Assembly: GCA_017617575.1 (NCBI GenBank) | Contig: JAFZVY010000114.1 | Coordinates: 1 to 42,512, forward strand | From: Bacteroidaceae bacterium | GTDB taxonomy: Bacteria; Bacteroidota; Bacteroidia; Bacteroidales; Bacteroidaceae | Direction of reading: 5' to 3' | DNA length: 42,512 nt | In this document: positions 25,910 through 34,422 of the stretch, one piece after another | Numbering within the stretch: position 1 is the first letter of the stretch | Layout of the letters: each line of letters begins with the position of its first letter | Notes under the pieces: model-generated | Databases searched by the model: none | What the model saw: the letters and a program-made list of their open reading frames with translations, nothing else | What the model was told of the DNA's origin: nothing | Made by a program: the position numbers and the translations under genes

Positions 25910-26560
25910 ATGAGAAAACTAAAGATTACAGAGATGGGACGCATGAACGTGGAGGAGTTCAAATCGTCCGAGAAGATGCCGCTTGTGGTGGTACTTGATG
26001 ACGTTAGGTCGATGTATAATGTCGGAAGTGTGTTTCGTACTTCGGACGCTTTTCGCGTTGAGGCTATCTATCTCTGTGGCATAACGGCTCAGCCTCCTCA
26101 CCCTGAGATTCACAAGACTGCCCTTGGAGCAGAGGACACCGTGGAGTGGCGTTACTTCAAGGACACTATGGAGGCTGTGGAAGACCTCAAGGCTCGTGGC
26201 TACTTCGTGTATAGCATAGAGCAATGTGAGGGAAGTACAAAGCTTCAGAATCTGAGCCCCATAACCACCGAAGGGGGCTGCCATCCGGAACAAGGGGAAA
26301 AGGATAATTCTTCATCGGTTAAGTCTTGTGTGTCTGGGGAAAACATTCCTCATTCCTCATTCCTCATTTCTCATTCCCAAAAGTACGCTATCATCATGGG
26401 TAATGAGGTGAAGGGCGTGAAACAGGAGGTGGTGAATGCCTCAGACGGATGCTTGGAGATTCCTCAGTTTGGTACTAAGCATTCGCTTAATGTCAGCACT
26501 ACCGCTGGCATGGTGATATGGGAATTTGCAAAGATGTTAATTATTGCCCCTTCTATCTAA
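25910..26560 (+). CDS. SpoU/TrmH-family RNA 2'-O-methyltransferase with an inserted segment
   Basis: 216 residues. It is a SPOUT-fold enzyme that would methylate ribose in tRNA or rRNA using S-adenosylmethionine. Motif 1 is VVVLDDVRSMYNVGSVFRTSD (about 26-46). Motifs 2 and 3 are AIIMGNEVKGV (160-170) and CLEIPQFGTKHSLNVSTTAG (181-200). Between EGSTKL and KYAIIMGN, where relatives have a short loop, residues about 117-156 form an extra segment unlike the family. Its DNA carries an ATTCCTC heptad array and a CCCC/GGGG hairpin typical of intergenic DNA here. The frame stays open, so the protein may still be functional. Confidence 0.88.
   Translation: MRKLKITEMGRMNVEEFKSSEKMPLVVVLDDVRSMYNVGSVFRTSDAFRVEAIYLCGITAQPPHPEIHKTALGAEDTVEWRYFKDTMEAVEDLKARGYFVYSIEQCEGSTKLQNLSPITTEGGCHPEQGEKDNSSSVKSCVSGENIPHSSFLISHSQKYAIIMGNEVKGVKQEVVNASDGCLEIPQFGTKHSLNVSTTAGMVIWEFAKMLIIAPSI
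26255..26378 (+). repeat. Intergenic-type repeat inside the methyltransferase gene
   Basis: AGCCCC (26255-26260) pairs with GGGGCT (26274-26279). Heptads ATTCCTC start at 26345, 26352 and 26359, then ATTTCTC at 26366 and ATTCCC at 26373. The same heptads fill intergenic spaces at 18700-18903, 19611-19758 and 38615-38643. Confidence 0.7.
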
Positions 26561-26650
26561 TAATACGATACTAAATCGTGGTGATTTTTTATCAAATTGA
26601 CAGAAAAGATATAGTAAATGCTTAAAAATCGCAATTTATATGCGTTTTAT

Positions 26651-26681
26651 TTTGCTATTTGATAATAATTGCTGAACTTTG
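26651..26681 (+). promoter_or_regulatory. Promoter for korAB
   Basis: TTTG (26651-26654), 19 bp, then GAACTTTG (26674-26681), one mismatch from TAnnTTTG. The implied leader is about 45 nt. Confidence 0.55.
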
Positions 26682-26733
26682 CACCCGCAATAAGTAAATG
26701 TGTAAAGAGATTTCAAAAACAATATAATATTTT

Positions 26734-28584
26734 ATGGCAGAAAATTTGGAAGTAAAAGAGCTTGCCGATGTAGCGGTACGCTTTTCAGGTGACTCTGGCG
26801 ACGGAATGCAGCTTGCCGGAAACATCTTCTCTACAGTTTCAGCAACTGTAGGTAACAGTATCAGTACTTTCCCTGACTATCCAGCAGATATCCGCGCCCC
26901 ACAAGGTTCGCTTACTGGTGTGTCTGGTTTCCAGGTTCACATTGGTGCTGGTCAGGTTTATACTCCTGGTGACAAGTGTGACGTGCTCGTTGCTATGAAC
27001 GCAGCTGCACTCAAGACTCAGTACAAGTACGCTAAGCCAGGTGCTGCCATCATTATTGATACAGACTCTTTCGGTGCTGCTGACCTCAAGAAGGCTAACT
27101 TCCAGACAGAGGATTACCTTGGTGAGCTCGGCATCGACCCGGACCGTGTTATTGCTTGTCCTATCACTCAGATGGTAAAGGACTGCCTTGCTGACTCAGG
27201 CATGGACGTTAAGGCTATCCTCAAGTGCCGTAACATGTTCGCTCTCGGACTTGTGTGCTGGCTCTTTGACCGTGACCTCGACATCGCTTACAACTTCCTC
27301 AAGGAGAAGTTTGCAAAGAAGGCTGGTGTGGCTGAGGCTAACATCAAGGTTATTCAGGCAGGTTATGACTATGGTCACAACACTCATTCAAGTGTTGCCA
27401 ACGTATATAGAATTGAGACTAAGAACAAGGTGCCAGGACGTTACATGGACATCACAGGTAACAAGGCTACAGCATACGGTTTCATAGCAGCTGCTGAGAA
27501 GGCTGGATTGAAGCTTTACCTTGGTTCTTATCCTATCACTCCTGCAACAGACGTGCTCCATGAACTTTCAAAGCATAAGTCACTCGGAGTTACTACAGTA
27601 CAATGTGAGGACGAGATTGCCGGCTGTGCTTCAGCCGTAGGTGCATCATTTGCAGGTGCTCTTGCCGTAACATCAACATCAGGTCCTGGTATCTGCTTGA
27701 AGTCAGAGGCTATGAACCTTGCTGTTATCATGGAGCTTCCACTCGTCGTTCTCGACGTTCAGCGTGGTGGTCCTGCTACAGGTCTCCCTACTAAGTCTGA
27801 GCAGACAGACCTCCTTCAGGCTCTCTTTGGACGTAATGGTGAAAGCCCAATGCCAGTTATTGCTGCTACAAGTCCTACAGACTGTTTCGAGGCAGCATAC
27901 GCAGCATCTAAGATGGCTCTTGAACACATGACTCCGGTAATCCTCATGACAGATGCTTACGTGGCTAACGGTTCAGGTGCATTCAAGCTTCCTAACCTTG
28001 CAGAGTATCCAGCTATCAACCCTCCTTATGTTCCAGAGGAACTCAAGGGTACATGGGCACCATATCTCCGCAACGAGGAGACTAAGGTACGCTATTGGGC
28101 TGTTCCTGGTCGTCAGGGCTTCGAGCACATCCTTGGTGGTCTTGAGAAGGACAACAAGACAGGTGCTATCTCTACAGACCCAGAGAACCATGACCTTATG
28201 ACTCGCCTCCGTCAGGAGAAGATTGACAAGATTCCTGTACCAGACCTTGAGGTAGAGGGTGACAAGGATGATGCCGACCTCCTCATCGTAGGTTTCGGAG
28301 GTACATACGGACACCTCCACGCAGCTATGGACGAGATGCGTGCTGCTGGCAAGAAGGTTGCCTTGGCACAGTTCAAGTTCATCAACCCACTTCCAGCTAA
28401 CACATCTGAGGTACTCAAGAAGTACAAGAAGGTTGTAGTGGCAGAGCAGAACATGGGACAGCTTGCAGGATGGCTCCGCATGAAGGTTGACGGATTCGTT
28501 CCATATCAGTTCAATCAGGTTAAGGGACAGCCATTCGTTGTAGCAGAACTCGTTGAATCATTCAACAACATCATTAACAAATAA
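26734..28584 (+). CDS. korA: 2-oxoglutarate:ferredoxin oxidoreductase, alpha subunit with fused gamma domain
   Basis: 616 residues. With KorB it converts 2-oxoglutarate (or another 2-oxoacid) and CoA to acyl-CoA, CO2 and reduced ferredoxin. The first about 190 residues are the gamma domain (RFSGDSGDGMQLAG, FPDYPADIRAPQGS). The pyrimidine-binding alpha domain follows (YLGSYPITPATDVLHEL, QCEDEIAGCASAVGASFAGA, TSTSGPGICLKSEAMNLAV). The C-terminal transketolase-like domain is about 500-616. The fused gamma-alpha layout is normal for Bacteroidetes. No ferredoxin-like cluster domain is present in this subunit. The B subunit follows after 16 bp in the same operon; codon use is strongly biased, as in highly expressed genes. 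Confidence 0.95.
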   Translation: MAENLEVKELADVAVRFSGDSGDGMQLAGNIFSTVSATVGNSISTFPDYPADIRAPQGSLTGVSGFQVHIGAGQVYTPGDKCDVLVAMNAAALKTQYKYAKPGAAIIIDTDSFGAADLKKANFQTEDYLGELGIDPDRVIACPITQMVKDCLADSGMDVKAILKCRNMFALGLVCWLFDRDLDIAYNFLKEKFAKKAGVAEANIKVIQAGYDYGHNTHSSVANVYRIETKNKVPGRYMDITGNKATAYGFIAAAEKAGLKLYLGSYPITPATDVLHELSKHKSLGVTTVQCEDEIAGCASAVGASFAGALAVTSTSGPGICLKSEAMNLAVIMELPLVVLDVQRGGPATGLPTKSEQTDLLQALFGRNGESPMPVIAATSPTDCFEAAYAASKMALEHMTPVILMTDAYVANGSGAFKLPNLAEYPAINPPYVPEELKGTWAPYLRNEETKVRYWAVPGRQGFEHILGGLEKDNKTGAISTDPENHDLMTRLRQEKIDKIPVPDLEVEGDKDDADLLIVGFGGTYGHLHAAMDEMRAAGKKVALAQFKFINPLPANTSEVLKKYKKVVVAEQNMGQLAGWLRMKVDGFVPYQFNQVKGQPFVVAELVESFNNIINK

Positions 28585-28600
28585 AAAAGGACATTCAATT

Positions 28601-29593
28601 ATGGCATATACTCAGAATGATTTTAAGAAAGGACAGCCAAGATGGTGTCCTGGATGTGGAGACCATTTCTTCCTCGCATCCCTTCACAAGGCAATGGCAG
28701 AAATAGGCGTTGACCCTTGGAACACAGCAGTAATATCCGGTATCGGTTGTTCAAGCCGACTCCCACACTATATGGCAACATACGGTATGAACACTATCCA
28801 TGGCCGTGCAGCAGCTATTGCAACTGGTGCTAAGGTTGCCAACCCTAATCTTACAGTATGGCAGGTTAGTGGTGATGGTGACGGTCTTGCTATCGGTGGT
28901 AACCACTTCATCCACGCAAACCGTCGTAACATCAACCTCAACATGATTCTTCTTAACAACCGTATCTACGGTCTTACTAAGGGTCAGTACTCTCCTACAT
29001 CTCCACGTGGATTTGTCAGCAAGTCTTCACCATACGGAACTGTTGAGGACCCATTCCGCCCGGCAGAACTTTGTTTCGGTGCTCGTGGACACTTCTTTGC
29101 ACGTGCCGTTGCCACAGACGCTCCTGGTACAGTAGAAGTACTCAAGGCAGCTTACAACCACAAGGGTGCAGCAGTATGCGAGATTCTCCAGAACTGTGTA
29201 ATCTTCAATAATGGTACTCACGATGCAGTCTATTCTAAGGAAGGACGTGCTCAGAATGCTATCTATCTCAAGCATGGTGAGAAGATGCTCTTCGGTGAGA
29301 ACAACGAATATGGTATCGTTCAGGAAGGCTTCGGCGTAAAGGCTGTAAAGCTTGGCGAGGGCGGCTACACAGAGGCTGACGTACTCGTTCACGATGCAAA
29401 GTGCGAGGACAACACACTCCAGCTCAAGCTTGCTGAAATGGAATGGCCAGTAGCACTCGGTGTCATCCGTGACGTTGATGCTCCTACTTACGACGATTGT
29501 GTAACAGCTCAGATAGAAGAAGTAAAGGCAGCTAAGAAGTATCACAACTTCGCAGAGCTCCTCGAAACAAACGATATTTGGGAGGTAAAATGA
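28601..29593 (+). CDS. korB: 2-oxoglutarate:ferredoxin oxidoreductase, beta subunit
   Basis: 330 residues from the ATG at 28601; an upstream in-frame ATG at 28553 would overlap korA by 32 bp and adds residues unlike the family. This subunit binds the diphosphate of thiamine diphosphate and the iron-sulfur cluster. Cluster cysteines begin with WCPGCGDH (Cys16, Cys19). The thiamine motif GDGDGLAIGGNHFIHANRRN and NRIYGLTKGQYSPTS are clear. It is followed by a strong terminator, closing the two-gene operon. Confidence 0.95.
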   Translation: MAYTQNDFKKGQPRWCPGCGDHFFLASLHKAMAEIGVDPWNTAVISGIGCSSRLPHYMATYGMNTIHGRAAAIATGAKVANPNLTVWQVSGDGDGLAIGGNHFIHANRRNINLNMILLNNRIYGLTKGQYSPTSPRGFVSKSSPYGTVEDPFRPAELCFGARGHFFARAVATDAPGTVEVLKAAYNHKGAAVCEILQNCVIFNNGTHDAVYSKEGRAQNAIYLKHGEKMLFGENNEYGIVQEGFGVKAVKLGEGGYTEADVLVHDAKCEDNTLQLKLAEMEWPVALGVIRDVDAPTYDDCVTAQIEEVKAAKKYHNFAELLETNDIWEVK

Positions 29594-29630
29594 ATTCAAA
29601 ATTAAGAATTCAAAATTCATAATTATAAAC

Positions 29631-29668
29631 AAAAGGCGAAACCATTCATCGTGGTTTCGCCTTTTATT
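29631..29668 (+). terminator. Terminator of korAB
   Basis: A perfect 14-bp stem (29631-29644 with 29652-29665) with a 7-nt loop ends in a T-rich tail, 37 bp after the korB stop. Confidence 0.9.
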
Positions 29669-29745
29669 ATACAATAGCATCGGTAAAAAAGGGGAGTATA
29701 TTAATAGAAAGTGAGTTAATATATCAACTCTATTGCCCATAATTA

Positions 29746-29789
29746 AAGTATTGACTAAGTACTGACTTGTTAGAGACTAATATGAGACT
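29746..29789 (-). repeat. 11-bp tandem array, second copy (minus orientation)
   Basis: On the minus strand the units read AGTCTCATATT, AGTCTCTAACA, AGTCAGTACTT and AGTCAATACTT, exactly in phase. The last 26 bp match 8150-8175 with one mismatch. Confidence 0.8.
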
Positions 29790-29937
29790 TTCGACTGAGG
29801 TTTATATAGTGAAGTTCCACGTCACATTTTTTTAGTATGAATGCTTGGGATGCTAAGTGATAGAAGTTTAGTGAGTTATGATGAATACTTGACGTTAGTT
29901 TACTTACAGAGAAAAATTTTTTTCATTTTTTTGTTTT

Positions 29938-29971
29938 TTGCGCGACATATTTTTGGGAAGTGGTACTATAT
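29938..29971 (+). promoter_or_regulatory. Putative ECF-type promoter of the barrel gene
   Basis: TTGCGCGACATATT (29938-29951), 14 bp, CTATAT (29966-29971). The same two blocks at the same spacing precede the ECF sigma gene at 32221. Read as GCGACAT and CTATAT boxes the spacer is 17 bp. The -10-like block ends 26 bp before the ATG. A housekeeping-like TATTTTTG overlaps at 29948-29955. Confidence 0.6.
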
Positions 29972-29997
29972 GATTGTAGAAACAAAAACAAAACCAA

Positions 29998-32145
29998 ATG
30001 AAAAAGATTAATAAACTAACTATCGTTTTAGCCATGATGGCTATGGCAACAACAGCTAAGGCTGAGAATGCTGATACACTAACCGTAAATAATGATTCCG
30101 TGACATGGGACAAGGCTCTTAATGATGTATGCGTCGTTGCTTCAAGTGTCAATACCATGGGTGACAGGACTGTGGCTATCATTACTAAGGATATGCGTCG
30201 TGGCGCACAGAATACAGCTCAGATGCTCGGTAATATTCGTGGCTTGGATTGGAATGCCGTTGATAACAGCATAGAGTATCATGGTAAGAAGAATATCATC
30301 GTGCTTGTGGATAGCATTGAGAAGGGTTACTCATATATCATGAACCTCCATCACTTGCGTTTCAGCAAGGTGGAAATCATCGACCAACCTAAGGGTAAGT
30401 ACAACGGATATGATGCTCTCATAAACCTTACGACTAAGAAGAACTATGAGGGATATGAAGGAAATGTGTTCTATAATACTCGCCTTATGCCTTCAGGTCC
30501 TAACGCTGGTAAGTTTATTTGGGATGTTGAGACAGGTTCAATAACATATACGAGGAATAAGTGGAACTTCGTGGCTAATGTTTCACGAAGTGCAGACAAC
30601 AAGACTGTTTATCAGAATTGGTTTGAGAAGTCATATCCTATGCAAGGACTATCAGAGCGTACCTTGCATGTGGATGACACGAATGAGGAGACATTGAATA
30701 ACTCCGACTATAACGTAAACCTTTCTGTCGATTATCAGATAAATAAGAATCATTCACTTTCGTGGTCATACGCATACTACTATAGCTTGAACCAGGATGA
30801 GACTAACTACATGCTTGAGAAGACTAACTTAGGACTTGGTACTATTGACACCATGGCTGTACATAGCTTCAACAATACGGACAACCATAACCATAGCACG
30901 GCTCTCTTCTATCGTGGCAAGAGTGGCAAGTGGAGCTATAATGCCGATATCAACTATGTTTATAATTGTAACACTCCTGACAATACCTTTGAGCGTGGTG
31001 AGCATTTCACTCTAAGAAACCATTATAATGACCATATGAACTATGCCCGTCTTCGCTCAGATGCCAGAAGGCATTGGGACACAAACCGCACTCAGCTTAG
31101 CTTTGGTAACATAAGTACATGGAAGGACTATGAGCGTAGGGACTTCGATACGGACAATCGTCTCAATTCTAATGGATTCTTCCGCAATAACACTTGGTTC
31201 AACTTGTGGAGGCAGATTGACAGCATAGGACACAACACGGCTTCCATAGGTGGTAGCATAGAAGAGATTCATGTGAAGAGCAATGGAACGAGCGAGAATC
31301 AGGTGGTATGGTCTGTAAATGCCATGTATTGGCATAAATTAACGGAGAAAAACTGGATTCGTTTTAACTATGACTGTAACGTCAGCCATCCAAACCAAAG
31401 CCAGACTTCGACTTACGGTTACTTTACGGATTCACTCTCATGGAGTGGAGGTAATCCTTTCCTCCGTTCAAGCGTTACGCACAACTTAAAGGTATGGTTT
31501 GATGCGTGGTGGTGTTTCAACGCACAGGCAGGTGTTACTTATGCGCCAAATACTATTAGCGGTTTCTCTGAGTTGAGACATGGAATGTTATCAAGCGGAG
31601 TGGAAGGCGACTATGTGGCAAACACATTTGTCAATACAAAGTACGTGTCACCATGGGTGAGTGTTTCGTTCACAAAGCGTTTTGCCAAGAACTTTTTATA
31701 TAAGGCAGATGCCATTTATACCTTGCCACGAGCATCGTATGGCGACGATGTACAGAAGGGCCATACATTCAAGTTCTGGACTTCTCTCCAATACTACTAT
31801 CCAAAGTGGGATTTCAGCGCAAAGGTGGACTATCAAATGTACCATGGCAAGAGCGTGACGCCTCAGACTTATGCTTTATCTGATAAGGATGATTTTCTTG
31901 CATTTACATTTAGGAAGACATTCTGCAAGAAGCATCTTGATGTGGCTTTCGTAACTATAGCTCCATTTAAGTCTGGAAGCGGAGTGAATAGGACTTACGT
32001 GGTATCTCCAGCCTTAACAAGCACGAATTATTTCTGTGCATGGCCAAGTAACAACAAGGGATGCTTGCAGTTGATGGTCACATATCGCTTTATGGGTGGC
32101 AAGTCAATAAGGGAATACAACCGAGAAATGTCTGACGAACGATAA
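29998..32145 (+). CDS. TonB-receptor-like outer membrane beta-barrel protein
   Basis: 715 residues. The signal peptide is MKKINKLTIVLAMMAMATTAKA. A plug-like domain follows (about 35-150: TAQMLGNIRGLDWNAVDNSI, NIIVLVDSIEKGYSYIMNLHHL, then IIDQPKGKYNGYDALINLTT), then a barrel with many alternating aromatic strands to the end (VTYRFMGGKSIREYNREM). The usual N-terminal regulatory beta-sandwich is missing, so it is shorter than typical receptors. It precedes an ECF sigma operon and shares its promoter motif, so the two are probably co-regulated. The ligand is unknown. Confidence 0.8.
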   Translation: MKKINKLTIVLAMMAMATTAKAENADTLTVNNDSVTWDKALNDVCVVASSVNTMGDRTVAIITKDMRRGAQNTAQMLGNIRGLDWNAVDNSIEYHGKKNIIVLVDSIEKGYSYIMNLHHLRFSKVEIIDQPKGKYNGYDALINLTTKKNYEGYEGNVFYNTRLMPSGPNAGKFIWDVETGSITYTRNKWNFVANVSRSADNKTVYQNWFEKSYPMQGLSERTLHVDDTNEETLNNSDYNVNLSVDYQINKNHSLSWSYAYYYSLNQDETNYMLEKTNLGLGTIDTMAVHSFNNTDNHNHSTALFYRGKSGKWSYNADINYVYNCNTPDNTFERGEHFTLRNHYNDHMNYARLRSDARRHWDTNRTQLSFGNISTWKDYERRDFDTDNRLNSNGFFRNNTWFNLWRQIDSIGHNTASIGGSIEEIHVKSNGTSENQVVWSVNAMYWHKLTEKNWIRFNYDCNVSHPNQSQTSTYGYFTDSLSWSGGNPFLRSSVTHNLKVWFDAWWCFNAQAGVTYAPNTISGFSELRHGMLSSGVEGDYVANTFVNTKYVSPWVSVSFTKRFAKNFLYKADAIYTLPRASYGDDVQKGHTFKFWTSLQYYYPKWDFSAKVDYQMYHGKSVTPQTYALSDKDDFLAFTFRKTFCKKHLDVAFVTIAPFKSGSGVNRTYVVSPALTSTNYFCAWPSNNKGCLQLMVTYRFMGGKSIREYNREMSDER

Positions 32146-32165
32146 AAAAGTAAAAAAGTTTTCTG

Positions 32166-32199
32166 TTGTGCGACATATTCATTACATTTGTGTCTATAT
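32166..32199 (+). promoter_or_regulatory. Putative autoregulated promoter of the ECF sigma operon
   Basis: TTGTGCGACATATT (32166-32179), 14 bp, CTATAT (32194-32199). It differs from the copy at 29938 by one base in 20 and ends 21 bp before the sigma ATG. A TACATTTG housekeeping-like box lies at 32183-32190. Confidence 0.6.
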
Positions 32200-32220
32200 A
32201 TAAAAAAGCACCCAAATAAA

Positions 32221-32769
32221 ATGATAAATGATGACAGCATACTCATAGAGCATATTCTTGCTGGCGAAACGGAGGAGTTTCGCCACCTGATGCGCAGGCA
32301 TGGAGGAACGCTATTAGCCTTCATAGAGAGTCTTGTTGCCAGTCGCGAGGAAGCAGAAGACATTGTGCAGGAGGCATTCGTCAACGCTTTTCGTTCTCTT
32401 CGCCAATATGATAGCAGTATAGCCTCGTTTGCAACTTGGCTTCATCGTATAGCCTATAATGAATATCTGCGGCACGTGAAGCGACGGCAACTTCCAACCG
32501 TCTCTTGGGACGAGGATGAACGCCTGCTTAAATCAGCCGACGAAACAGATGACGATAGCTGGATGTCTGAGGCAACAGAGGAACAGTTGGCAAGGCTTGA
32601 TGAAGTGATAGACACTCTTCCTGAGTACGACAGGACGCTACTTCGTCTCTATTACGAGGACGATTTGCCGCTAAAGGAGATAGCCTATATCCTCGACAGC
32701 AAGGACAGCATATTGGCAAGCCGACTGCGGCGAATAAGGAACAAACTGAAAAAAGAACTTAGAACGTGA
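32221..32769 (+). CDS. ECF-type RNA polymerase sigma factor
   Basis: 182 residues from the ATG at 32221. A GTG at 32188 would extend the frame, but it lies within the promoter motif and adds non-conserved residues. Region 2 (about 10-80) reads FRHLMRRHGGTLLAFIESLV, EEAEDIVQEAFVNAFRSLRQ and FATWLHRIAYNEYLRHVKRR. Region 4 (about 120-180) reads LDEVIDTLPEYDRTLLRLYY and the helix-turn-helix LPLKEIAYILDSKDSILASR. It overlaps or abuts the anti-sigma-like gene. Its own promoter motif also lies before the upstream barrel gene. Confidence 0.93.
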   Translation: MINDDSILIEHILAGETEEFRHLMRRHGGTLLAFIESLVASREEAEDIVQEAFVNAFRSLRQYDSSIASFATWLHRIAYNEYLRHVKRRQLPTVSWDEDERLLKSADETDDDSWMSEATEEQLARLDEVIDTLPEYDRTLLRLYYEDDLPLKEIAYILDSKDSILASRLRRIRNKLKKELRT

Positions 32770-32774
32770 TTAAG

Positions 32775-33503
32775 ATGAATACACCCAATGATATAAAACC
32801 AAATAATGATGCGCTCAGACAGGCTATGCTACGGCGCAAGGCTCGTCGTCCGTTGCCAGAGCTGCCCGAAGGATTTGAGGACAGGGTGATGGAGCGGATA
32901 AAAGACATTCAGATGCCAGCAAAGAACGAAGACTCACCAAGGAAGAAAACCACGGTCATTCGTCTATGGTCTTTGCGTACAGTTGGTGTGGCAGCATCTA
33001 TTGCAGGATTATTCTTCGTCTATAACAGAATGACGATAGATGAAGGTACAATAGAGAACAATAATATGATTGCAAAGACTGAAGTGGTAAAACACCATCC
33101 ACAGGGAACCATCAAGGCAGAGGTACAGCCAACAAGGCAAGATGTAGCTATGGAGACTATTGCTACAAGGCAAGTGTCAAGAGCCGTAGTAAGTAGGCAA
33201 GACGAGGTGGAGGAGAGTATTCAGCCAGAACAAGTGGAGGAAACGACAATAGAGGCCACCAATATGGAGGAAACAATCTTTCCAGACGTGATGTTGAGTA
33301 TAAACGATGCCGAACAGGTCATGGATAATTTCATGAAACAATATGAGGACATAGTAGCTGTTTCTGTTTCTCCAGAAACGGAGCAAAAGCTGAATACGCA
33401 CGATGTCTCACATCAGGTTATGAGGGATATTGCTCAAAATATGAATGAATTTACAAAACAACATAATAACTTATCAAACGGAGGAACGACTTATGGCTAT
33501 TAA
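32775..33503 (+). CDS. Single-pass membrane protein, probable anti-sigma factor
   Basis: 242 residues from the ATG at 32775; a GTG at 32766 overlaps the sigma stop and is the alternative start. A basic cytoplasmic part (about 1-75, LRQAMLRRKARRPLPELPEG) precedes one membrane segment (about 77-94, TVGVAASIAGLFFVYNRM). A Glu/Thr/Val-rich outer part of about 150 residues follows. Position after the sigma gene and topology support an anti-sigma role; no zinc motif is present. It overlaps the next gene by 11 bp. Confidence 0.75.
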   Translation: MNTPNDIKPNNDALRQAMLRRKARRPLPELPEGFEDRVMERIKDIQMPAKNEDSPRKKTTVIRLWSLRTVGVAASIAGLFFVYNRMTIDEGTIENNNMIAKTEVVKHHPQGTIKAEVQPTRQDVAMETIATRQVSRAVVSRQDEVEESIQPEQVEETTIEATNMEETIFPDVMLSINDAEQVMDNFMKQYEDIVAVSVSPETEQKLNTHDVSHQVMRDIAQNMNEFTKQHNNLSNGGTTYGY

Positions 33504-34398
33504 CATTAAGACATTTGCAACTACGCTTCTGCTTTGTGCCACAATGGCAGCAGGACACGCCCAGTCTCGTAATGTGTGGTATGGCAAGCAAGTGAAACAA
33601 GGAGAGTACCTTACACTCAATTCGGAACTGATTGATGTGTACAACACACTCGACAGCTTATTCCCAAAACATTACCTCATAAACGAAGAGCCAAATTGTG
33701 TGGGAATGTGGGTAAACTATAACTTCAAGAATCAAAAGGAATATGATGATGTACGTGAAACCATAGAGAAGCTTATCATACGTCTACGTGACGTTCCTGC
33801 ATACCGCTCTTACACAGAACGTCTTGACTCTACTGGTACAAGTGGATTTGGTGTTTCACTTACTCCAAAGACAGATAATTACGACCAGAAGGATTATGCG
33901 TACCTTAATCTGAGGCCAACATCTGTTAATTTCCATTACACAGGCTATATTGAAGGAATGAAGATGCCTTGGGATAAGCGTCAGGATGTGGCAGATGCCA
34001 TAGATAAGTTCTTTGGCAAATACATAAAGAAGAAGGGAGTAAAAAAGGAGAATATAGAATTTGACGGCGAAAAAATCAATTACAGATATTCATGCTTCTT
34101 TAAGCAGTATGACAGTACTTATCGTTGTTCTGGAATTCGCTATATTGTTCCTAACTGTACATCCGAGGACTATGACCTTATATATCGTTTCATGCGTGAC
34201 TACGCCATGACTAATAGCGTGACTGTTGCTTCAAACGATATGTCTTCAAAGTATGAGGAGATAACACTTAGCGTTAATCAGGATAACAATACACCAGTTA
34301 TCTTTGGTGCGGCACTTAGGGGAACCGACTTGTATTTGATACGTACAGTTGGTGAAACAGGCTCCCAGGCATGGATTCCACGTGCATGGGCAGAGTAA
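33493..34398 (+). CDS. Hypothetical secreted protein of the ECF sigma operon
   Basis: 301 residues from the ATG at 33493, which begins a good signal peptide (MAINIKTFATTLLLCATMAA, then GHAQ); an ATG at 33445 would bury it behind 16 extra residues. The mature protein is mixed alpha/beta with many Tyr and Asp residues (YRFMRDYAMTNSVTVASNDM). I do not recognise a family. It is the last gene of the operon, closed by a terminator, and by position may be the effector or the sensed component of the sigma system. Confidence 0.78.
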   Translation: MAINIKTFATTLLLCATMAAGHAQSRNVWYGKQVKQGEYLTLNSELIDVYNTLDSLFPKHYLINEEPNCVGMWVNYNFKNQKEYDDVRETIEKLIIRLRDVPAYRSYTERLDSTGTSGFGVSLTPKTDNYDQKDYAYLNLRPTSVNFHYTGYIEGMKMPWDKRQDVADAIDKFFGKYIKKKGVKKENIEFDGEKINYRYSCFFKQYDSTYRCSGIRYIVPNCTSEDYDLIYRFMRDYAMTNSVTVASNDMSSKYEEITLSVNQDNNTPVIFGAALRGTDLYLIRTVGETGSQAWIPRAWAE

Positions 34399-34422
34399 GC
34401 AAGGATTATCAATAACGCCATT

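Larger units (their letters stand above)
29594..29997. other. 404-bp intergenic region
   Basis: It holds the korAB terminator, the inverted 11-bp array (29746-29789) and the two-block promoter motif of the next gene (29938-29971). No gene is seen. Confidence 0.75.

Noticed and set aside
28553-28600. Upstream start for korB overlapping korA
   Set aside because: The additional 16 residues have no family similarity; the ATG at 28601 lies 16 bp after the korA stop with an AAAAAGG stretch before it.
29948-29955. TATTTTTG as the housekeeping -7 element of the barrel gene
   Set aside because: It fits TAnnTTTG but has no -33 partner, whereas the two-block motif around it is shared exactly with the ECF sigma gene; kept only as an alternative.
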